A stretch of 8,947 nt of DNA, taken from assembly GCA_016871135.1 (NCBI GenBank), contig VFZQ01000172.1:1-8947 (forward strand). Direction: 5' to 3'. Numbering within the stretch: the stretch's first letter is position 1; each line of letters opens with the position of its first letter. The notes under the pieces are model-generated. The model had not been told where the DNA came from and searched no databases. It worked only from the letters and a program-made list of their open reading frames with translations. A program made the position numbers and the translations under genes. Below, one piece after another: positions 1 to 6,578 of this stretch. The stretch comes from Acidobacteriota bacterium. GTDB lineage: Bacteria; Acidobacteriota; Terriglobia; Bryobacterales; Bryobacteraceae.

Positions 1-1
1 C

Positions 2-877
2 GATCCGTTCGACGGGCGCATCGAAAACGGGCGCCTTTATGGGCGTGGCAGCTACGACATGAAGGGCGGCTTGGCGGCGGCGGTGTGCGCGTTGGCGGAT
101 CTCGCCGAAGGGCCGCCGCTGGCGGGCGATGTCATTCTCTCGGCGGTGGCCGATGAAGAGTTCGCGAGTCTCGGCACACAGGAGTTTCTGGTCTATTACA
201 AGACCGATGGCGCCGTCGTGACCGAGCCGACGGCGCTCGATTTGTGCGTGGCGCACAAGGGCTTCGCGTGGTTTCAGTTTGAGATCGAAGGACGCGCGGC
301 GCATGGATCGCGGCCGGATTTAGGGATCGATGCGAATCTGGCGGCGCTGCCGGTGTTGCAGGGGCTGGCGGAGTTGAATCGCGAGTTGTCGCGGAGGCCG
401 CCGCACCCTTTGTTGGGGCGGGCTTCGCTGCATGTCGCGTCGATGCTCGGCGGCAATGCGTGGAGCACGTACGCGTCTCACTGTACGCTGCGAGTGGAGC
501 GGAGATTGCTGCCGCACGAGACGATCGAACAGGCGCAAGAGGAGATGAATCGGATCGCGCCGGCGAAGTTGATTCTATCGCGGCGAGGGTTTGAAACGTC
601 GTCGATGTCAAGGTTGTCGTCGATTGCAATGGACGTGTTGACGGACGTGCGTGGATCGGCGCCGTCGATCACGGGACAGTCACCGTGGTTCGACGCGGCG
701 TTGTTGGCGGCGGCGGGGATCGAGACGATCATCGTCGGACACGACGGCGCGGGCGCGCACGCGGCCGAGGAGTGGGCGGATCTGGAATCGGTCGACAAAC
801 TGCGGCGCACTTTGGTACAAATTGCTAACCGATGGTGCAATCGAAACTCTCCCGGCGCGCGTTCCTCGGCTCAATAG
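2..877 (+). CDS. M20-family metallopeptidase / deacylase (ArgE/DapE/CPG2-like), 5' partial
   Basis: This is the C-terminal part of a zinc-dependent amidohydrolase that cleaves an N-acyl or peptide bond. The reading frame is open from base 2 with no start, so the gene begins outside the window and the first metal-binding HxD motif is not visible. Visible motifs are GRGSYDMKGG with the bridging metal Asp at 56-58, ADEE with the catalytic-base Glu pair at 155-160, TEPT with a metal Glu at 224-226, the dimerisation-domain start FEIEGRAAHGSRP near 280-325, and GAHAAEEW with the last metal His at 758-760. The order and spacing fit ArgE/DapE/CPG2 enzymes; the substrate cannot be decided (acetylornithine, succinyl-diaminopimelate or a dipeptide are all possible). 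The last 46 bp overlap the sulfatase gene in another frame. The final residues after NRWC are low-complexity and read like overprinted sequence rather than conserved fold. Confidence 0.93.
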   Translation, partial: DPFDGRIENGRLYGRGSYDMKGGLAAAVCALADLAEGPPLAGDVILSAVADEEFASLGTQEFLVYYKTDGAVVTEPTALDLCVAHKGFAWFQFEIEGRAAHGSRPDLGIDANLAALPVLQGLAELNRELSRRPPHPLLGRASLHVASMLGGNAWSTYASHCTLRVERRLLPHETIEQAQEEMNRIAPAKLILSRRGFETSSMSRLSSIAMDVLTDVRGSAPSITGQSPWFDAALLAAAGIETIIVGHDGAGAHAAEEWADLESVDKLRRTLVQIANRWCNRNSPGARSSAQ

Positions 878-2346
878 CCGCGTTCGCGCAAGCGCCCGCC
901 AAGCGGCGCAACGTGATCTTCATTTTGACCGACGATCATCGCTTCGATGCGATGGGATTCATGCAGGCGCAGAAGTGGTTGAAGACGCCGAATCTGGACC
1001 GCCTGGCGCGCGAGGGTGCGCACCTGAAAAACGCGTTCGTGACGACGGCGCTGTGTTCGCCGTCGCGCGCGTCGATTCTCACGGGGCGTTATGCGCACGC
1101 GCACAAGATCATCGACAACAACACGGCGATTCCGAAGGGCACGCCGTTCTTTCCGCAGCAGTTGCAGAAGGCCGGGTACAAGACCGCGTTTCTCGGCAAG
1201 TGGCACATGGGCGGCGAAAGCGACGCGCCGCAGCCGGGCTTCGACAAGTGGATCAGCTTCCGCGGGCAAGGCACGTATTTTCCGAATCCGAACGGCCTGA
1301 ACATCGATGGCAAGAAGGTGCCGCAGAAGGGCTACATTACAGACGAGATTACCGACTATGCGCTGGAGTGGCTCGACTCGCTGCCGAAGGCGCAACCGTA
1401 TTTTATGTATCTAAGCCACAAGGCGGTGCATGGCGATTTCGTGCCGGCCGAGCGGCATGATGGCCACTATCGCGGCAACGCGTTCACGCCGCCGGCGTCG
1501 ATGAAACCCGATGTGAAGGGTCGGCCGATGTGGGTCCAGAATCAGCGGAACTCGTGGCATGGAGTGGAGTATCCGTACCACACGCCGATGACGCTGGATC
1601 ACTACTATCAGCAGTACGCCGAGACGTTGATGGCTGTCGATGAGAACGTCGGGCGCGTGCTCGATGCGTTGCAGAAGCGCGGGCAGTTGGACTCGACGCT
1701 GGTGATCTACATGGGCGATAACGGGTTCGCGTTCGGAGAGCATGGATTGATCGACAAGCGCACGGCGTATGAGGAGTCGATGCGCGTGCCGATGCTGGCG
1801 CGGTGTCCGGAACTATTTGCGGGTGGGCGCGTGGTCGACGAGGTCGTGGCGAATCTTGACATCATGCCGACGGTGTTTGAAGCGGCAGGCCTACGGAATG
1901 CGTTGCCGATTGACGGGCGGAGTTTCTTGCCGCTGTTGCAGGGGAAGAAAATCGAGTGGCGCGATTCCCTGCTCTACGAATATTTCTGGGAGCGCAACTT
2001 CCCGCAGACGCCGACGATACACGCGCTGCGGACGGATCGTTTCAAGTACATTCGGTGTCACGGGATTTACGATCTCGACGAGCTCTACGACTTGCAGGCC
2101 GATCCGGGCGAGATGAACAATCTGATTAACGACCCGGCGCACGCGAAGACGGTGCAGACGATGAACGCGCGGCTGTTTGAAATTCTGGAGAAGACCGGTG
2201 GGCTCAACATGCCGTTGTATCCGGATCGCGGACGGCAGTCGAACTTGCGGCATCCGGACCGATCGAAGGCGGCGGAGTTTCCGGAGTCGTTTCAAGGGCC
2301 GCGGGACAATCCGCCGCCGGGGGCTTCGCAGAGGAAGAAGCAGTAG
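832..2346 (+). CDS. Tat-exported type I sulfatase (formylglycine-dependent)
   Basis: A 504-residue arylsulfatase-superfamily enzyme that hydrolyses sulfate esters, probably on a carbohydrate, outside the cytoplasm. The N-terminus has a twin-arginine signal (SRRAFLGS, residues 7-14) followed by a short Ala-rich stretch. Catalytic features seen are the metal pair D34-D35 in ILTDDHRFDAMGF, the CSPSR motif with Cys75 as the residue matured to formylglycine and Arg79 beside it, GKWHMG with K123 and H125, and the second metal pair D296-N297 in GDNGFAFGEHG, followed by K309. The C-terminal ELYDLQADPGEMNNL segment is also usual for the family. The wording around DDHRFDAMGF and FVTTALCSPSRAS resembles glucosamine-6-sulfatase-like members, but this is recalled similarity, not a search result. 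The start at 832 is chosen because it is needed for the Tat signal; it lies inside the end of the M20 gene, so the two are probably cotranscribed. The CxPSR form implies activation by a formylglycine-generating enzyme encoded elsewhere. Confidence 0.96.
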   Translation: MVQSKLSRRAFLGSIAAFAQAPAKRRNVIFILTDDHRFDAMGFMQAQKWLKTPNLDRLAREGAHLKNAFVTTALCSPSRASILTGRYAHAHKIIDNNTAIPKGTPFFPQQLQKAGYKTAFLGKWHMGGESDAPQPGFDKWISFRGQGTYFPNPNGLNIDGKKVPQKGYITDEITDYALEWLDSLPKAQPYFMYLSHKAVHGDFVPAERHDGHYRGNAFTPPASMKPDVKGRPMWVQNQRNSWHGVEYPYHTPMTLDHYYQQYAETLMAVDENVGRVLDALQKRGQLDSTLVIYMGDNGFAFGEHGLIDKRTAYEESMRVPMLARCPELFAGGRVVDEVVANLDIMPTVFEAAGLRNALPIDGRSFLPLLQGKKIEWRDSLLYEYFWERNFPQTPTIHALRTDRFKYIRCHGIYDLDELYDLQADPGEMNNLINDPAHAKTVQTMNARLFEILEKTGGLNMPLYPDRGRQSNLRHPDRSKAAEFPESFQGPRDNPPPGASQRKKQ

Positions 2347-2349
2347 GGG

Positions 2350-2532
2350 CTACGGCAGCCGCCGGCGTAGTTCGTCGGCGAAGTTGAGGAGGAGGCTTAA
2401 TCGTGCGGACGACGAACTGTCTCGGCCGTCGGCGGGGTTGATTGCGGTCAGCACTTCTTTCTCATCCGGTGACAAATCAAACTGAGGTATTCCGAGATTG
2501 GAGAAGATGCGTGTCTCCGTCCAAGGGCGCGG
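2350..2532 (-). pseudogene. Stranded C-terminal tail of the PD40 kinase, behind the nonsense codon
   Basis: Reading in the kinase frame past the TAA at 2533-2535 gives 60 sense codons and then TAG at 2350-2352. The peptide starts PRPWTETRIFSNLG, continues IPQFDLSPDEKEVLTAI, and ends LLLNFADELRRRLP. From knowledge of this kinase family, a PRxW segment, a final FDLSPDG-like strand and a terminal NFxxELRRRxP helix are the normal ending, so this is the natural end of the same gene. The ancestral stop would sit three bases from the convergent sulfatase stop (2344-2346), which is normal tight packing; the present stop leaves an unusual 186-bp gap. A single change of a Lys, Gln or Glu codon to TAA would explain it. 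Sequencing error or programmed readthrough remain possible. No independent start or promoter is evident for this piece. Confidence 0.85.
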
Positions 2533-4968
2533 TTAATCGGCAATGAAGGAATCGCCTTCTACTCTGTAAGGCACGGACATGAGCCGGCCATCGGGTGTTG
2601 CATAGAGCAGTTCCTTCGATTTCTTAGCCCAACGCAAATTATGCGCCACGCCGGACGGAACGCGCCATCGACCGGCGTCTTTCTCCAGAGGCCGAACGGT
2701 GATCTCCGACGATGCATAGGCGACCCACTTCCCGTCTGGAGAGATCTCGGCGTAGCTCGCCGGTTCTGTCGCATGTTTTACGCGCGCGGGAGTTCCCGCC
2801 TTGGGATCATTGGGATTCGAAAGATCAAGCGGGACAATCCATAGATCGCGAATGGCGCTGGCCGATTGGGCGATCGAGCGATAAACAAGATTCCGACCAT
2901 CCGGCGTGAACGACCCAGGAAAAGGCCTGTTGGGAGGTTCGAGAAGTCTCTTGGGTTCGCGCGATCCATCTGCCAGCGCTATCCAAAGGTTCGCATTCTG
3001 ACCGCTGAAGACTACGTATTTGCCGTCCGGCAACCAAATTGGATCTTCATAGGCTTTTCCGTCGGAAGTGATATTGATTACGGTGTCCCGATTCATGTCC
3101 CAAATTTCAACGTCGGCCGCTCCCAAACCACCCCGCAGCCTGACGACTCGTTTGCCATCCGGCGAGAGCCTGCTTCGCGAGCCAGCCATCGCACGACCGG
3201 AATGCAAGCGAGACTTTCCGCCCCGCTCGACCCAGGCTGGTTTGGCGGAGACACCCGCCATGTCACCGGGTAAATAAGCGAGTATCGGTGAAATGCCTCG
3301 CAATGAGAAGCTGAAGCGGCCAGTGGCGGCGATTGGGTTGACGGACGCATCTTGAATCCACGGCACGGGAGTTCCCATGGTCTGTAGCCTATCCAAGTCG
3401 AAACGAACAGCGAAGATCTTTGATTCGCGGACAAAGAGCAGATGGCCCGAAGGCGTGTAGCGCCCGTAGTATCCGCCTTTGTGGACAACGGTTCGCTTAT
3501 TCGTCGCCACGTCGACGACGACCAGTTCGGCGTCGTCGAAGCTAATGGTGCGGCGATTTGCCGTGTATAAAATTGACTTTGCGCCAGGCAGTACTTGCGG
3601 CCAGCGATTGCTGACGTATTCGCCATCGCCACTTTGGGTCAACGCGGTTACGGGGCCTCCAAATGCGGGAACCAGAGAAATTCCAGAGGCGGGGCCGGCG
3701 ACGAATGCGATTCGGTTGTCGTCGCCCCAATCGCCTCCGCGTGAAACCGAACCGGACTCCGCCAGTTCCATCACCGATCCGCTTACGATATCGATTTTCT
3801 TCAGCTTACTCTCGCTGAAAAATGCGATCGACGCTCCGTCGGGCGAGAAGAACGGACTCGTGGCGTTTTCGGTTCCCCGAAGAATTGAGGCGTCGGCTTC
3901 GGTCAGCACGCGCACAGCCAGGATCTGGCGGCCGTCCTCGGCTCGGACCGGGTAAACCACGCGACTGCCGTCCGGCGACACTACGAAGGCGTTAAAGGTG
4001 GAGTCGGCGAAATTCGATCCTAGGTCGAGATTTAGACGGAGCGGCGGCTTGTCGACCGGTTGTCCGGCTTTCCACGCGATGAAGCCCGCGCCGACGGCTA
4101 TGAGAGTCGATGCGGCGACGACGGCAGTCATCCCGCGCGCGGGTTTTCGTTCTGCGGTTGCGGCAACTTCTTCGAGCAGGTAACGTGCGCCGCTGATGTC
4201 GCGCAGACGCTGCTGCGGGTCGCGATTGAGGCAGAGCTTTAACAGCCGGTGGAAGCGTTTGGGTACGACGGTGTAGTCGGGATCGTACTTGAGGACCGAA
4301 GCGAGCGCGTCGCTGATGGTCTCGCCGTCGAAGAGGCGCTTGCCGGAGAGGAGTTCGTAGACGACAACACCGAAGGCCCAGATGTCGGCGCGTTTATCGA
4401 CCTTGGCGCCTCGGGCTTGCTCGGGGCTCATGTAGCCGGCGGTACCCATGATGACGCCTTCCATCGATGCGCCCATGGTGAGCGTCGGCGAGTTGGCGGG
4501 ATCGAGTTGCACGCGCTCCACCGCGAGCGCTTTGGCGAGGCCGAAGTCGAGGACCTTCAACTTGCCTTCGGTGCTAACGAGGATGTTGGCCGGTTTCAGA
4601 TCACGGTGGATGACGCTTTTTTCGTGGGCGTATTCGAGCGCGTCGATGAGTTGATTGATAAGCGGCAGCGCTTCGGCTTCGGTCAGCGGACCTTGCAGGG
4701 CGCGGCCTTCGACGAGTTCGAGGACGATGGCGCGGTCTTCGACACCATAAATGGCGGCGATGTTCGGGTGGTTCAATGACGCGAGCAGTTGCGCTTCGCG
4801 GGTGAAACGAACGAGACGTTCCGGGTCGCGCGCGAAAGCGTCGGGGAGGACTTTAAGGGCGACATCGCGGTTGAGCTTGGTATCGGTGGCGCGGTAGACG
4901 GCGCCCATGCCGCCTTCGCCGAGTTTAGAGACGATGCGGTAGTGGGCGATGGAGGAGCCGGGGGTCAT
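2533..4968 (-). CDS. Membrane Ser/Thr protein kinase with PD40 beta-propeller sensor, C-terminus cut by in-frame TAA
   Basis: An 811-residue Hanks-type kinase. The cytoplasmic kinase domain covers residues about 10-265: Gly-rich loop GEGGMGAVY (17-25), ATP Lys39 in VALKVL, catalytic HRDLKPAN with D123 and N128, DFG with D141, activation segment GTAGYMSPEQARG (175-187), and DIWAFGVVVYELLSG (195-209). All key residues are present, so it should be active. One membrane helix follows at about 280-299. The rest, about 310-811, is an extracytoplasmic propeller with repeated SPDG/LPDG/TPDG PD40 units, typical of Acidobacteriota kinases with a TolB-like sensor region. The coding sequence stops at a TAA (2533-2535), but the frame stays open beyond it and encodes the usual family tail (see 2350-2532), so the protein is about 60 residues shorter than its expected form. 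The start lies 21 bp after the hydratase gene on the same strand, so readthrough from that operon is likely. The targets are unknown. Confidence 0.95.
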   Translation of the reverse strand: MTPGSSIAHYRIVSKLGEGGMGAVYRATDTKLNRDVALKVLPDAFARDPERLVRFTREAQLLASLNHPNIAAIYGVEDRAIVLELVEGRALQGPLTEAEALPLINQLIDALEYAHEKSVIHRDLKPANILVSTEGKLKVLDFGLAKALAVERVQLDPANSPTLTMGASMEGVIMGTAGYMSPEQARGAKVDKRADIWAFGVVVYELLSGKRLFDGETISDALASVLKYDPDYTVVPKRFHRLLKLCLNRDPQQRLRDISGARYLLEEVAATAERKPARGMTAVVAASTLIAVGAGFIAWKAGQPVDKPPLRLNLDLGSNFADSTFNAFVVSPDGSRVVYPVRAEDGRQILAVRVLTEADASILRGTENATSPFFSPDGASIAFFSESKLKKIDIVSGSVMELAESGSVSRGGDWGDDNRIAFVAGPASGISLVPAFGGPVTALTQSGDGEYVSNRWPQVLPGAKSILYTANRRTISFDDAELVVVDVATNKRTVVHKGGYYGRYTPSGHLLFVRESKIFAVRFDLDRLQTMGTPVPWIQDASVNPIAATGRFSFSLRGISPILAYLPGDMAGVSAKPAWVERGGKSRLHSGRAMAGSRSRLSPDGKRVVRLRGGLGAADVEIWDMNRDTVINITSDGKAYEDPIWLPDGKYVVFSGQNANLWIALADGSREPKRLLEPPNRPFPGSFTPDGRNLVYRSIAQSASAIRDLWIVPLDLSNPNDPKAGTPARVKHATEPASYAEISPDGKWVAYASSEITVRPLEKDAGRWRVPSGVAHNLRWAKKSKELLYATPDGRLMSVPYRVEGDSFIAD

Positions 4969-4983
4969 TGAGCCTGAAGGTGA

Positions 4984-4992
4984 ATGATATCA
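4984..4992 (-). promoter_or_regulatory. Candidate extended -10 element upstream of the kinase gene
   Basis: On the minus strand the bases read TGATATCAT, which matches an extended -10 (TG, one base, then TATCAT, one mismatch from TATAAT). It begins with the TGA stop of the hydratase gene and lies 16 bases before the kinase ATG. No good -35 hexamer is visible at the usual distance, so this is only a weak candidate for a separate kinase promoter. Confidence 0.2.
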
Positions 4993-5442
4993 GAGGGTGT
5001 TAACGCGAGACGATTGTATAACCCACACCCACTCGGCGACACAGATGGGCTTGGCGACGCCCTCGGCTTCGACTGTTACCGACCAAACCAGTTGTTCGAC
5101 GTTGCGTTCTTTCAACGCGAAGACGCCCCGGAGTTTCGTACCTACGAGTGCCGGCGCGGGGAACCGAACCTTGTTGAGGCCGTAGTTGATGATCGCCGAT
5201 TGGCCGAGTTGCACGTCGATGGCGTTGAAGGCGAGACGCGAGAGAAGACTCAGCGTCAGGAAGCCGTGCGCGATGGTTGCGCCGAACGGGCTTTCGGCGC
5301 GGGCGCGCGCGGGGTCGACGTGGATCCATTGCTCGTCGCCGGTGACTCGCGCAAATTGATCGATCATCGATTGATCGATCGTGATCCAATCCGACGTTGC
5401 CGTCACGCCGGCGAGTTGTTCGTAGCTATCGATGCGCATCAT
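4990..5442 (-). CDS. MaoC/NodN-type hot-dog dehydratase
   Basis: A 150-residue single hot-dog protein of the MaoC-like (R)-enoyl-CoA hydratase family, which adds water to or removes it from acyl-CoA thioesters in the cytoplasm. The family signature is clear at residues 34-60: TGDEQWIHVDP with likely catalytic D36 and H41, then SPFGATIAHGFLTLSLL. The second half (NYGLNKVRFPAPALVG, 87-102) matches the usual core strands. Length is normal for the NodN-like branch. The start at 5442 is ATG in an ATGA overlap with the stop of the upstream membrane-protein gene; a second in-frame ATG follows immediately at 5439. The frame stays open upstream through the membrane-protein gene, but that extension has no family resemblance and was left out. 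The coupled start implies cotranslation with the upstream gene. The actual substrate is not evident, and the link to a glycan or membrane acyltransferase is only contextual. Confidence 0.93.
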   Translation of the reverse strand: MMRIDSYEQLAGVTATSDWITIDQSMIDQFARVTGDEQWIHVDPARARAESPFGATIAHGFLTLSLLSRLAFNAIDVQLGQSAIINYGLNKVRFPAPALVGTKLRGVFALKERNVEQLVWSVTVEAEGVAKPICVAEWVWVIQSSRVNTL

Positions 5443-6578
5443 AGATATCGTAGCCACCACGCGTCGCTCTCGCGCTTCTTGCGGGCAAACCAGAGGCACA
5501 GTGGGTAGGCGACCAGAAGAACAGCGAGCCAAACGGCGTAGACGCCGGGCAGCCCGAAACTGAAGTCGGCCGGTTTCGGCATTCGTCCCCAACCGGGCGC
5601 ATCGCTGAGCCAGTCGGCGTTGCCCCATCCGATCAGCGCGTAGAGCGCCGCGGCGCCGTGCGTAACGGGCACGTGATAGAGGTAGAAAAACAATGGCACG
5701 CGGCCGAATAAAACAAGCGGGCTCGAAATTGTATCGGGCAAGCGGCTGAGCAAAATCAGCGCGGGACCGAGGGTCATCAACGCGTAAAGAAGTGACGGCG
5801 GATACTTCGCCAGATTTAAGAAAGAGTAGATGCTGTCGGTCCAGGGGCGCGGGTCGCCGTACCAGTTCGTCCAGCGGAGCGCGACGAAGAGCAGCGTGGC
5901 GGCGAGGCCGATGCGAAGCGTGATGGCGCGACGCTTTTCGGCGGGCATTGCGTAAACCAATCCGAATCCGAAACCGGCAAACATGATCGCCATCCACGGC
6001 AGCAGCGGATACTGCGGGAAGAAGAAGTGGCCGGGGTAAAACTCCATCGGCTTGCGGTCGTGGAGGATGCGCCAGACCCACCACAGCGGGCCGAAGTCCT
6101 CGGCTTTCCACGAGTCGGTGAGGTTGTGCAGGAAAATGACCACGACGCCCGCGATCGCCGCGACGCGCGCGGTGATGCCGGCGCGAATGGCGAGACCAAG
6201 CGCGATCATCGACAGCCCGATCGCCCAGATGACTTGGCCGACGCTGAACCGGTAATGAAAGTTGAAAAACCATCCGAAGCAGCGGATGAACGTGAGTTCG
6301 AGAAAGACCAGCCAGAGGCCGCGCTTCACTAAAAAATTGCAGAGTTGCGGACGCGTGAACTTGTCGAGTTGCAGCCAGACGCTTGTGCCGGCGAGGAAGA
6401 CGAAAGTCGGCGCGCAGAAGTGGGATATCCAGCGCGTGAGAAAGAGCGCGGGCCAGGTTTTGGCGGGGTCGAAGGGATCGACGGAAAGATCGCCGAAGAA
6501 GTCGCGGGCGTGATCGAGAGCCATCAGCGCGATGACGAGGCCGCGCAAGAAGTCGATGGAGTCGAGACGCTGTCTCAC
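5439..6578 (-). CDS. Multi-pass membrane protein, HGSNAT_cat / DUF1624 family (putative acyltransferase)
   Basis: A 379-residue integral membrane protein beginning RLDSIDFLRGLVIALMALDHARDFF, the N-terminal signature of the HGSNAT_cat (formerly DUF1624, COG3503) family. The eukaryotic relative moves acetyl groups from acetyl-CoA across the lysosomal membrane onto terminal glucosamine of heparan; bacterial members are mostly uncharacterised. I count about ten hydrophobic helices, roughly at residues 10-28, 46-68, 83-103, 113-131, 134-152, 188-208, 217-236, 255-278, 284-310 and 345-366. H23 in the LDHARDFF loop is a candidate for the conserved His at the acetyl-transfer site, but I cannot align it here. 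The start codon is GTG (6576-6578), overlapping the upstream glycosyltransferase stop as GTGA, which suggests translational coupling. The stop overlaps the hydratase start. An acyl decoration of a sugar made by the neighbouring glycosyltransferase is possible but inferred. Confidence 0.9.
   Translation of the reverse strand: MRQRLDSIDFLRGLVIALMALDHARDFFGDLSVDPFDPAKTWPALFLTRWISHFCAPTFVFLAGTSVWLQLDKFTRPQLCNFLVKRGLWLVFLELTFIRCFGWFFNFHYRFSVGQVIWAIGLSMIALGLAIRAGITARVAAIAGVVVIFLHNLTDSWKAEDFGPLWWVWRILHDRKPMEFYPGHFFFPQYPLLPWMAIMFAGFGFGLVYAMPAEKRRAITLRIGLAATLLFVALRWTNWYGDPRPWTDSIYSFLNLAKYPPSLLYALMTLGPALILLSRLPDTISSPLVLFGRVPLFFYLYHVPVTHGAAALYALIGWGNADWLSDAPGWGRMPKPADFSFGLPGVYAVWLAVLLVAYPLCLWFARKKRESDAWWLRYL

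Noticed and set aside
651..1460. 269-codon plus-strand open frame across the M20/sulfatase junction
   Set aside because: It is out of frame with two well-supported genes and is Arg-rich low-complexity sequence, typical of a GC-rich shadow.
2347..2365. Possible terminator hairpin GGCT-ACGGC-AGCC after the sulfatase
   Set aside because: The stem is only four base pairs and no T-run follows; the bases overlap the coding tail of the kinase.
4249..4779. 176-codon plus-strand open frame opposite the kinase domain
   Set aside because: It is antisense to the conserved kinase motifs and is explained by codon bias of the real gene.
5355..5380. Direct repeat of ATTGATCGATC (two copies, 15-base period), GATC-rich and palindromic
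   Set aside because: It lies inside the MaoC gene, and the period of five codons encodes a repeated Ile-Asp-Gln, so coding sequence explains it; there are only two copies.
5443..6273. Long open frame extending the MaoC gene upstream to a 427-residue product
   Set aside because: The extension lies over the HGSNAT_cat gene in another frame and is Arg/His-rich without any fold signature; only the last 150 residues are a real protein.
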